Assembly (NCBI GenBank): GCA_036381615.1
Contig: DASVCL010000003.1
Location: 34,988-98,987 of the forward strand
DNA from: CALANV01 sp036381615
GTDB lineage: Bacteria; Pseudomonadota; Alphaproteobacteria; CACIAM-22H2
Length of the DNA: 64,000 nucleotides
Direction: 5' to 3'
Under the pieces are notes generated by a model. The model saw only the letters and a program-made list of their open reading frames with translations, had not been told where the DNA came from and searched no databases. Numbering within the stretch: the stretch's first letter is position 1; each line of letters begins with the position of its first letter. Of the stretch, positions 33,669 through 41,781 are shown piece by piece. The position numbers and the translations under genes are program-made.

Positions 33669-35492
33669 ATGGATCTGCGCAATATCGCCATCATCGCCCA
33701 TGTCGACCACGGCAAGACCACTCTCGTGGACGCGCTCCTGCGCCAGTCGGGGACGTTCCGCGAGAACCAGCAGGTCGCCGAGTGCGCGCTCGACTACAAC
33801 GATCTCGAGCGCGAGCGCGGCATCACCATTCTCGCCAAGTGCACCTCGGTCGAATGGAAGGGGACGCGCCTCAATATCGTCGACACGCCGGGCCACGCCG
33901 ATTTCGGCGGCGAGGTCGAGCGAATCATGTCGATGGTCGACGGCGTCGTCGTCCTGGTCGACGCGGCCGAGGGCCCCTTGCCGCAGACGAAGTTCGTGAC
34001 GATGAAGGCCCTGGCCAAGGGACTCAAACCGATCGTCGTCATCAACAAGGTCGACCGGGCCGACGCGCGGCCGCATGAGGTTCACAACGAAATCTTCGAT
34101 CTGTTCGCGGCGCTCGGCGCCAACGACGAGCAGCTCGATTTTCCCACCCTGTTCGCCTCGGGGCGCAACGGGTGGGCGGCCGAAAGCCTGGAAGCGCCGC
34201 GCGAGAACCTGGCGCCGCTGTTCGATCTCATCGTTCGACACGTGCCCCCGCCGACGGTCGAGCCGGACCAGCCATTCGCGATGCTGGCGACGACGCTCGA
34301 ATACGACCCCTATCTCGGCCGCGTTCTCACGGGTCGCATCCACAGCGGCACGGCCAGGCTGAACATGCCGGTGAAGGCACTGTCGCGCGAGGGTCAGTTG
34401 CTCGAGGACGGACGGCTCACCAAGCTGCTTGCCTTCCGGGGGCTCGAGCGCGTGCCGATCGAGCAGGCCCAGGCCGGCGACATCATCGCGATCGCGGGTC
34501 TTACCAAGGCGACGGTGGCCGACACGATCTGCGATCCCGCGGTGACGGCGCCGATTCCGGCGATCCCGATCGACCCGCCGACGCTGGCCATGACGTTTTC
34601 CGTCAACGACTCCCCGCTCGCAGGCCGCGAAGGAACCAAGGTCACCACGCGCATGATCCGCGAGCGCCTGATGCGCGAGGCGGAGGGCAACGTCGCGATC
34701 CGCGTGCGCGAGACCGAGGACGCGGATACGTACGAGGTTGCCGGGCGCGGCGAGCTTCAGCTCGGCGTGCTGGTCGAGACCATGCGCCGCGAGGGTTTCG
34801 AACTGTCGGTCGGCCGGCCGCGGGTTCTGCTCAAGACGGATCCGGCTTCGGGCCAGCGCCTCGAACCCATCGAGGAAGTGCAGATCGACGTCGACGAAGC
34901 CTATGCCGGCGTCGTCGTCGAGAAGCTTGGCAAGCGCCGCGGCGAGATGACCGACATGCGCCCGTCAGGCGGCGGCAAAACCCGCATCACCTTCCTGGTG
35001 CCGACGCGCGGCCTGATCGGCTATCACGGCGAGTTCCTGACCGACACCCGCGGCACCGGTATCATGAACCGGCTGTTCCACGGCTATGCACCCTACAAGG
35101 GGCCGATCGAAGGTCGGCGAAACGGCGTATTGATCTCCAATGCGGAGGGCGAGGCGGTCGCCTATGCGCTGTGGAATCTCGAGGAACGCGGCGTGATCAT
35201 GATCAATCCGGGGGACAAGGTGTATCCGGGCATGATCATCGGCGAGCACAGCCGCGAGAACGATCTCGAGGTCAACCCGCTCAAGGCGAAGCAGCTCACC
35301 AATATCCGCGCGGCGGGCAAGGACGAAGCCGTGCGCCTGACCCCGCCGCGGATCCTGACCCTCGAGCAGGCGATCGCTTACATCGCCGACGACGAGGTGG
35401 TCGAGGTGACGCCGAAATCGATCCGGCTGCGCAAGAAGATCCTCGATCCGCATGCCCGCAAACGCGCCGAGCGCGCCGCCGAGGCGGGCTGA
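33669..35492 (+). CDS. typA: Ribosome-associated GTPase TypA/BipA
   Basis: Translation-factor GTPase of 607 residues related to EF-G, required for ribosome assembly and growth at low temperature or under stress. G1 motif IIAHVDHGKTTLVDALL is at the N-terminus, the switch block ERERGITILAKC near 45, G3 IVDTPGHADFGGEVER near 65 and G4 VINKVDRADARP near 125. The C-terminal BipA-specific part includes GRGELQLGVLVETMRREGFE and MRPSGGGKTRITFLVPTRGL. Start is the ATG of MDLRNIAIIAH; a longer in-frame extension covers non-coding leader. A strong terminator follows. Confidence 0.96.
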   Translation: MDLRNIAIIAHVDHGKTTLVDALLRQSGTFRENQQVAECALDYNDLERERGITILAKCTSVEWKGTRLNIVDTPGHADFGGEVERIMSMVDGVVVLVDAAEGPLPQTKFVTMKALAKGLKPIVVINKVDRADARPHEVHNEIFDLFAALGANDEQLDFPTLFASGRNGWAAESLEAPRENLAPLFDLIVRHVPPPTVEPDQPFAMLATTLEYDPYLGRVLTGRIHSGTARLNMPVKALSREGQLLEDGRLTKLLAFRGLERVPIEQAQAGDIIAIAGLTKATVADTICDPAVTAPIPAIPIDPPTLAMTFSVNDSPLAGREGTKVTTRMIRERLMREAEGNVAIRVRETEDADTYEVAGRGELQLGVLVETMRREGFELSVGRPRVLLKTDPASGQRLEPIEEVQIDVDEAYAGVVVEKLGKRRGEMTDMRPSGGGKTRITFLVPTRGLIGYHGEFLTDTRGTGIMNRLFHGYAPYKGPIEGRRNGVLISNAEGEAVAYALWNLEERGVIMINPGDKVYPGMIIGEHSRENDLEVNPLKAKQLTNIRAAGKDEAVRLTPPRILTLEQAIAYIADDEVVEVTPKSIRLRKKILDPHARKRAERAAEAG

Positions 35493-35516
35493 GCGTACGA
35501 TCGGTTTGAGGCGATG

Positions 35517-35551
35517 AATCCCTCCCGCCTGCTCCGGGCGGGAGGGATTTT
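35517..35551 (+). terminator. Intrinsic terminator after typA
   Basis: Thirteen-base perfect arms (35517-35529 AATCCCTCCCGCC and 35537-35549 GGCGGGAGGGATT) with a seven-base loop, followed by TTC so that four T residues in a row close the stem. It lies 25 bases after the typA stop and 12 bases before the convergent pfpI stop. Confidence 0.85.
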
Positions 35552-35563
35552 CGCTTGCGGTGG

Positions 35564-36139
35564 CTAGAGTGCCGCCTCGGCCTTGCCGCGGACGTGCACC
35601 CCTTCCCGGATCTCCTCGACCATCTTCCGGCAGAACGCCGGCAGATCGTCCGGCCTGCGGCTGGTCACCAGCCCGTTGTCGGTGACGACCTCCTGATCCA
35701 CCCACTTCGCGCCGGCGTTCTCGAGGTCGGTCTTGAGCGACGGCCACGACGTCATGGTCTTGCCCTTGACGGCACCGGCCTCGATCAGCGTCCACGGTCC
35801 ATGGCAGATCGCCGCGATGGGTTTCTTCGACTGGACGAAATGCCGGATGAATGCGACCGCCTTCGGGTTGATGCGGAGCTGATCGGGATTGGCGACGCCG
35901 CCCGGCAGTACCAGCGCGTCGTAATCATCCGCGCTGATCTGATCGAGCGTCTTGTCGACGTCGATCTGGTCGCCCTTGTCGTGATGCCTCATGCCCTGGA
36001 TCTTGCCGGCTTTCGGTGCGACGACATGCGCCTCGGCACCGGCATCCTTGAGCGCTTTGAGGGGCTCGGTCAGCTCACTTTGCTCGAACCCGTCGGTCGC
36101 GAGCACCGCCACCGTCTTCCCCTTCAGATCCTGCGCCAT
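35564..36139 (-). CDS. DJ-1/PfpI-family protein
   Basis: A 191-residue class I glutamine amidotransferase-like protein. The nucleophile-elbow Cys is in PIAAICHGPWTLIEAG near residue 106, with ALVLPGGVANPDQLR upstream and the N-terminal strand VAVLATDGFEQSELTEPL carrying the conserved Glu. Family members include proteases, chaperones and glyoxalase III-type deglycases; the exact activity cannot be told. It is convergent with typA and divergent from the AmpG-like gene. Confidence 0.87.
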   Translation of the reverse strand: MAQDLKGKTVAVLATDGFEQSELTEPLKALKDAGAEAHVVAPKAGKIQGMRHHDKGDQIDVDKTLDQISADDYDALVLPGGVANPDQLRINPKAVAFIRHFVQSKKPIAAICHGPWTLIEAGAVKGKTMTSWPSLKTDLENAGAKWVDQEVVTDNGLVTSRRPDDLPAFCRKMVEEIREGVHVRGKAEAAL

Positions 36140-36293
36140 GATCCTGCCTCCATTCCTGTCGCTTGCTCGCAGCGCAAACGCCTCGAGGCCGGCGCGGTTC
36201 CGGAATCAGCCCACGGCGCGGCAATTTCCCCGCCAAAAAGAACCGGCGCCGTTTACAATCGGTGAATGCCCACGCCCGATAAACGGGAGCGAC

Positions 36294-37610
36294 ATGAAGA
36301 CCTGGATTGAATCCCTTGCCGTCTACCGCGAGCCGCGCATGCTCGCCGTCCTGTTCATGGGGTTCTCGAGCGGGCTGCCGCTGCCGCTCACCTTCGGCAC
36401 GCTGTCGTTCTGGCTGGCCGAGGCCGGGGTCTCCCGGACCTCGATCGGCCTGTTCGCGCTGATCGGGATCTCGTACAGCTTCAAGTTCCTATGGTCGCCG
36501 TTCATCGATCGGCTGCCGCTCCCCGTCCTTACCCGCCGGCTCGGCCGGCGCCGCAGCTGGGCGCTGCTCATCCAGGGCCTTCTCGCCCTTGCCATCCTCG
36601 CCCTCGGCATGACCGACCCGAGAACGGAACCGGGGCTGGTTGCGCTGTGCGCCGTCATCGTCGCGTTCCTGTCGGCGAGCCAGGACATCGTCATCGATGC
36701 GTTCCGCATCGAACTGTTGACGGCGGAGGAACAGGGCGCCGGCGCCGCCGCGACGCAGTGGGGTTATCGTTTCGGCATGATGGCGTCGTCCGCCGGAGCG
36801 CTCTATGCGGCGACATTCGGCGGATGGAGCTTCGCCTACGCCGTGATGGCGCTGCTGATGGGCGTCGGCATGGTCACGGTGTGGCTGACGGCCGAACCTG
36901 CCGGCTCCGTCAAGGCGCTCGAACCGATGCCGGGCGACACGGCGGGCGCCCGCGTGGCCGCCTGGGTCCAGCGCGCCGTTTTCGCGCCTTTCGCCGATTT
37001 CATGTCCCGGCCCGGCTGGATCGCCATCCTGGTTTTCGTCGTGCTTTACAAGTTTGGCGACGCGCTCGCGGGCGTCATGGCGAACCCGTTCTACGTGGCG
37101 ATGGGATTCAGCAAGATCGAGGTCGCGAACATCAGCAAGGTGTTCGGCGTCGTCGCGACGCTTGCCGGCCTCGCTGCCGGCGGTGCCGTCGTGTTCCGGT
37201 TCGGCCTTTACAGGAGCCTGCTTATCTGCGGCGTGCTGCAGGCCATCTCGAACCTGATGTATGCCGTACAGACCCTGGCCGGCCATGATGTCGCGATGCT
37301 GACCGTCACCATCGGCATCGAGAATTTCACCGGCGGCATGGGCTCGGCCGCGTTCGTCGCCTATCTGTCGAGTCTGTGCAACATCGCATTCACGGCGACG
37401 CAGTATGCCCTGTTGTCCTCACTGGCGACGGTCGGCCGAACGATCCTCTCATCCTCGGGTGGATGGCTCGCCGATCAGCTCGACTGGTTCGTCTTCTTCG
37501 TGCTTACGACGGGCGCAGCGCTGCCCGGGATCGTGATGGTCGTCTGGCTCATGCGCCGCTTCCCGCTCGGCGCCTCGCTGCCCAAACCGGGGCTCGCCTT
37601 CGACGATTGA
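36294..37610 (+). CDS. AmpG-like MFS transporter
   Basis: Major facilitator protein of 438 residues with about 12 membrane segments. The N-terminus VLFMGFSSGLPLPLTFGTLS and the following WLAEAGVSRTSIGLFALIG are typical of AmpG, the permease for anhydromuropeptides in cell-wall recycling. The loop block DRLPLPVLTRRLGRRRSWAL and SQDIVIDAFRIELL further support it. A GGGAG site precedes the ATG. No ampD or beta-lactamase gene is adjacent, so the substrate is inferred from family only. It precedes ald on the same strand. Confidence 0.85.
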   Translation: MKTWIESLAVYREPRMLAVLFMGFSSGLPLPLTFGTLSFWLAEAGVSRTSIGLFALIGISYSFKFLWSPFIDRLPLPVLTRRLGRRRSWALLIQGLLALAILALGMTDPRTEPGLVALCAVIVAFLSASQDIVIDAFRIELLTAEEQGAGAAATQWGYRFGMMASSAGALYAATFGGWSFAYAVMALLMGVGMVTVWLTAEPAGSVKALEPMPGDTAGARVAAWVQRAVFAPFADFMSRPGWIAILVFVVLYKFGDALAGVMANPFYVAMGFSKIEVANISKVFGVVATLAGLAAGGAVVFRFGLYRSLLICGVLQAISNLMYAVQTLAGHDVAMLTVTIGIENFTGGMGSAAFVAYLSSLCNIAFTATQYALLSSLATVGRTILSSSGGWLADQLDWFVFFVLTTGAALPGIVMVVWLMRRFPLGASLPKPGLAFDD

Positions 37611-37700
37611 GACGATCGTTCCTGCCGTGGGGCCGAGTTGACCGGCAGCGGCTGCCGCCGCATCCTCAAGGCAACGGCCAGGCCCCGGGGAGCGACGGCG

Positions 37701-38819
37701 ATGCGGATCGGTGTTCCGAAGGAGATCAAGAGCAACGAAAACCGCGTCGGACTGGTTCCGGCCAGCGTGCGCGAGCTGGTCCGTCATGGGCACAGCGTCG
37801 TCGTGGAGACGATGGCGGGTTACGGCATCGGGTTCGACGACGACGACTATCGGGCGGCCGGCGCTCGGATCGTCGACAACGCCGACGACGTGTTTGCCGG
37901 CGCCGAGCTGATCGTCAAGGTGAAGGAGCCGCAGCCGGTCGAGATCAAGCGCCTGACCGAGCGCCATACGCTCTTCACCTATCTCCATCTCGCCCCCGAT
38001 CCGGCGCAGGCCAAGGGGCTGATGGCGTCCGGCTGCACGGCAATCGCCTACGAAACCGTCACCAACGACCGCGGCGGCCTGCCGCTGCTCGCCCCGATGA
38101 GCGAGGTCGCAGGCCGCATGGCGGTACAGGTCGGTGCCCACTGCCTGGAAAAGCCGCAGGGCGGCGCGGGCGTGCTGCTCGGCGGCGTGCCGGGCGTGCA
38201 GGCGGCCAAGGTCGTGATCCTGGGCGGCGGCGTATCCGGGACCAATGCGGCGCGAATGGCGATGGGACTCGGGGCGCACGTTGTCATCATCGACAAGTCG
38301 CTCCAGCGACTCTACGAGCTCGACCTCCAGTTCGGCTCGCAGCTTCACACCATCTATTCGACGCACGATGCCATCGAGAAACACGTCGTCGAGGCAGACC
38401 TCGTTATCGGAGCCGTGCTCGTGCCCGGCGCGGCCGCACCCAAGCTGGTCAGCCGTGACATGATCAGGCGGATGCGGCGCGGCTCGGTGGTCGTCGACAT
38501 TTCGATCGACCAGGGCGGCTGTATCGAGACCAGCCGCCCGACCACGCATGACGCACCGACCTATGTCGTCGACGGCATCGTGCATTACTGCGTGGCCAAC
38601 ATGCCGGGCGCGGTGCCGCGAACCTCAACCTTCGCGCTCAACAATGCGACCCTGCCGTTCGTCCTCGCGCTCGCCGACAAGGGCCCGATGGCGGCGCTCG
38701 CGGCCGATCCGCATCTGTTGAACGGCCTCAATGTTCACCGCGGCCGCATCACGCACCCGGCCGTCGCCGAGGCGCTCGCGCTCGAACACGTCCCGGCATC
38801 GCGCGCCATCGCGGCGTAA
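37701..38819 (+). CDS. ald: Alanine dehydrogenase
   Basis: NAD-dependent enzyme interconverting L-alanine and pyruvate plus ammonia, 372 residues. The N-terminus MRIGVPKEIKSNENRVGLVP is diagnostic. Conserved blocks KVKEPQPVEIKRL and LFTYLHLAPDPAQ (catalytic His) and the NAD-binding VVILGGGVSGTNAARMAMGL near residue 170 are present, then DISIDQGGCIETSRPTTHDA. Start is the ATG with GGGGAG eight bases ahead. It may share a transcript with the upstream AmpG-like gene (90-base gap). Confidence 0.95.
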   Translation: MRIGVPKEIKSNENRVGLVPASVRELVRHGHSVVVETMAGYGIGFDDDDYRAAGARIVDNADDVFAGAELIVKVKEPQPVEIKRLTERHTLFTYLHLAPDPAQAKGLMASGCTAIAYETVTNDRGGLPLLAPMSEVAGRMAVQVGAHCLEKPQGGAGVLLGGVPGVQAAKVVILGGGVSGTNAARMAMGLGAHVVIIDKSLQRLYELDLQFGSQLHTIYSTHDAIEKHVVEADLVIGAVLVPGAAAPKLVSRDMIRRMRRGSVVVDISIDQGGCIETSRPTTHDAPTYVVDGIVHYCVANMPGAVPRTSTFALNNATLPFVLALADKGPMAALAADPHLLNGLNVHRGRITHPAVAEALALEHVPASRAIAA

Positions 38820-39030
38820 CGAAAGCGCACCGGACCGCCGACATGAATCGGGCGGCGTGATTCCGGCCGGCGTCGGGCGACCCGAACGTATCACGGCCGA
38901 CTATTTCGTAGGGCTTGCGGAAGCGAGGCCGGGATGACTCAGATCAAGGCCGGATTTCCGTCGGGATACTAACTCCGCCGCGGAACCGGTCGTCGCCGCA
39001 GATCGTGAAACCTCATCAGTGAGGATACGC

Positions 39031-41736
39031 ATGTCGATCCGAAACCTCGACGCGATCTTCAAGCCGACCTCGATTGCGTTGATCGGCGCCAGCAAGCAGG
39101 AGCGGTCCGTCGGCGCGGTCGTCGCGCACAACTTGTTCAATGCGGGCTTCGACGGGCCCATCATGCCTGTCAACCCTCGATACAAGGCCATCGAGGGCGT
39201 GCTGAGCTATCCGGATGTCGCCAGCCTGCCGATGACGCCCGACCTGGCGATCATCGCGACGCCGCCAAACAGCGTGCCGGGATTGGTCCGCGAACTCGGT
39301 GCGCGCGGCACGCGGGGCGTCATCGTGATCACGGCAGGTTTCAGCGAGCTGGGTACGACGGAGGGCGCGGCGCTGGAGCGCGAGATGCTGGAAGCTGCAA
39401 AGCCGCACCTGCTGCGTATCATCGGGCCGAACTGCCTCGGCGTTCTCGTGCCGCGCCGTGGCCTCAATGCCTCGTTCGCGCATCTGCACCCGCCGGCCGG
39501 CGACATCGCTTTCGTCGCGCAGTCGGGCGCGCTGCTGACGGCCGTTCTCGACTGGGCGGCACCGCGCGGGATCGGGTTCTCGCATCTGGTCGCGCTCGGC
39601 GACATGTCCGACGTCGATTTCGGCGACATGCTCGACTACCTCGCCCAGGATCCCGATACGCGGGCGATCCTGCTTTACCTCGAGACGGTCACGCATGCCC
39701 GCAAGTTCATGTCCGCGGCCCGATCGGCGGCCCGAATGAAGCCGATGATCGCCATCAAGGCAGGACGGCACGCGCAATCCGCGAAAGCCGCCGCGTCGCA
39801 TACCGGCGCACTCGCCGGCGCGGACGAAGTATTCGACGCGGCATTCCGGCGGGCCGGCATGCTCCGCGTGTTCGATCTGGACGAGCTGTTCGATGCGGTC
39901 GAGACCTTGGCCGCACCGCCGCCACTGCGGGGCGACCGGTTGGCGATTCTCACCAACGGCGGCGGCTTGGGGGTGCTCGCGACCGACTCGCTGCTCGACC
40001 TCGGCGGAAAGCTGGCGGAACTGTCCGACCAGACGATCGCGCGGCTCGATGCGGTTCTGCCCCGGATCTGGTCGCGCGGCAACCCCGTCGACATCATCGG
40101 CGACGCGCCGGGCAAACGCTATGCCGATGCCCTCGAGATCCTGCTCACCGCACCCGAGGTGGATGCCGTGCTGGTGCTGAATTGCCCGACTGCGGTCGCC
40201 TCCAGCGTCGAGGCGGCGGAAGCGGTCGTCGCCGCGCTCGGGCCGAAGCCGCGTCCGGTCCTGACGAGCTGGATCGGCGGTGCCGCTGCGGGCGGGGCAC
40301 GCCGCCTGTTCGCCGCACGGCGGATTCCGACCTACGAGACGCCGGACAAGGCCGTGCGCGGCTTCATGCACCTCGTCCGCTATCGCCGCAACCAGGAAAT
40401 GCTCATGCAGGTCCCCGCCTCGGTGCCGGGCGAGTTCGAGACGAACCCCGCCGAGGCGCGCACCGCGATCACCGCGGCGCTGAGCGAGGGTCGCGAGTGG
40501 CTGTCGCCGGCGGAAGTGCGCCATGTTCTTGCCAGCTACGGCATTACGGCCGTCAAGAGCCGCACGGCCGGCACACCCGAGGAGGTCGCACGATGCGCCG
40601 TCGAGATCGGCGGACCCGTTGCGCTCAAGATCGTCTCGCCGGACATCCTGCACAAATCCGATGTCGGCGGCGTCATGCTGGACCTTGCGACCCCGGACGA
40701 AGCGCGCGAAGCCGCGCGGGTGATGATCGATCGCATCCGGCGCCTTAAACCCGGGGCGCGCATCACCGGCTTCACGGTCGAGGAAATGATCCGCCGCCCG
40801 CATGCGCACGAGCTGATCGTCGGCATGGTCGAGGATCGCCAGTTCGGCCCGTTCATCCTGTTCGGGCATGGCGGGGTCGCAGTCGAGGTGATGCGCGACA
40901 AGGCGGTGGCGCTGCCGCCGCTGAACATGGCCTTGGCACACGAGCTGATGTCGCGCACGCGCGTCTTCGACCTGCTGAAGGGTTACCGCGACCAACCGCC
41001 GGCAGCGCTGGACGAGATCGCGCTGACGCTCGTGCGCGTGTCGCATCTTGCCGCGGAACTCGACGAGATTGTCGAGATCGACATCAATCCGCTGCTGGCG
41101 GATCCGCAGGGTGTGATTGCGCTCGATGCGCGCATACGGGTACGGACCCCGGCGGGCCCGCGCGGCGCGGCGCGGCTGGCGATCCGTCCCTACCCCAAGG
41201 AGCTGGAAGAGGCGATCGATCTGCCGGACGTCGGCAAGGCGCTGCTGCGTCCGGTGCGCCCGGAGGACGAGCCGGCGTTCCACGCGGCGTTTGCGAAGCT
41301 ATCGGACGAAGACGTTCGCATGCGGTTCTTCGCGCCGCTCAAAACGCTGCCGCGGGACATGGCGGCCCGGCTGACGCAGATCGACTACGATCGCGAAATG
41401 GCGTTCGTTCTCGAACAGCTCTCGGACGGCGCCGTGATCGGCGTAGGCCGTCTCGTGGCGGACCCCGACGGCCGCAAGGCGGAGTTCGCCGTCATTGTCC
41501 GCAGCGATCTCAAGGGTCGCGGGATCGGCCGCCTGCTCATGACGCGGATTGTCGATTACGCGCGCCATCGCGGTATCGGCGAGCTGTTCGGCGACATCCT
41601 TCGCGAGAACACGGCGATGCTCGCGCTGATGCAGGAGATGGGGTTCGAGATCGTGGACCTCGAGGAGACTGAAGCCATCCTTCGCGCGCGAATGGTGCTG
41701 TCGGCGCCGGCCGTACGCACCGACGCCGCGAGTTGA
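39031..41736 (+). CDS. Acyl-CoA synthetase (NDP-forming) with C-terminal GNAT domain
   Basis: A 901-residue fusion of the bacterial protein lysine acetyltransferase (Pat/YfiQ) type. From the N-terminus: a CoA-binding domain (FKPTSIALIGASKQERSVGA), succinyl-CoA-ligase-like domains with the conserved His in AAASHTGALAGADE near residue 258, an ATP-grasp domain (about 480-700, HKSDVGGVMLDLATPDEA), then a GNAT domain from about 735 with VIVRSDLKGRGIGRLLMTRI. In Salmonella-type Pat the synthetase part is inactive and the GNAT part acetylates acetyl-CoA synthetase; the His retained here leaves synthetase activity open. Start ATG has GAGG six bases ahead; a GTG four codons earlier is possible. Confidence 0.88.
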   Translation: MSIRNLDAIFKPTSIALIGASKQERSVGAVVAHNLFNAGFDGPIMPVNPRYKAIEGVLSYPDVASLPMTPDLAIIATPPNSVPGLVRELGARGTRGVIVITAGFSELGTTEGAALEREMLEAAKPHLLRIIGPNCLGVLVPRRGLNASFAHLHPPAGDIAFVAQSGALLTAVLDWAAPRGIGFSHLVALGDMSDVDFGDMLDYLAQDPDTRAILLYLETVTHARKFMSAARSAARMKPMIAIKAGRHAQSAKAAASHTGALAGADEVFDAAFRRAGMLRVFDLDELFDAVETLAAPPPLRGDRLAILTNGGGLGVLATDSLLDLGGKLAELSDQTIARLDAVLPRIWSRGNPVDIIGDAPGKRYADALEILLTAPEVDAVLVLNCPTAVASSVEAAEAVVAALGPKPRPVLTSWIGGAAAGGARRLFAARRIPTYETPDKAVRGFMHLVRYRRNQEMLMQVPASVPGEFETNPAEARTAITAALSEGREWLSPAEVRHVLASYGITAVKSRTAGTPEEVARCAVEIGGPVALKIVSPDILHKSDVGGVMLDLATPDEAREAARVMIDRIRRLKPGARITGFTVEEMIRRPHAHELIVGMVEDRQFGPFILFGHGGVAVEVMRDKAVALPPLNMALAHELMSRTRVFDLLKGYRDQPPAALDEIALTLVRVSHLAAELDEIVEIDINPLLADPQGVIALDARIRVRTPAGPRGAARLAIRPYPKELEEAIDLPDVGKALLRPVRPEDEPAFHAAFAKLSDEDVRMRFFAPLKTLPRDMAARLTQIDYDREMAFVLEQLSDGAVIGVGRLVADPDGRKAEFAVIVRSDLKGRGIGRLLMTRIVDYARHRGIGELFGDILRENTAMLALMQEMGFEIVDLEETEAILRARMVLSAPAVRTDAAS

Positions 41737-41759
41737 AAGAATCGGCGGCGCTCCGCCGA
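41734..41759 (-). terminator. Probable terminator of phoX
   Basis: On the minus strand a seven-base stem (TCGGCGG / CCGCCGA, 41742-41759) with a four-base loop is followed by TTCTTTCA. It lies 22 bases after the phoX stop. A nine-C homopolymer (41763-41771) sits between the phoX stop and the stem. Confidence 0.5.
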
Positions 41760-41781
41760 ATACCCCCCCCCGCGTCCTGTG

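Noticed and set aside
39016..41283. A 755-codon open frame antisense to the acyl-CoA synthetase-GNAT gene.
   Set aside because: The plus-strand gene matches its families over its whole length; the antisense product is low-complexity and unrecognised.
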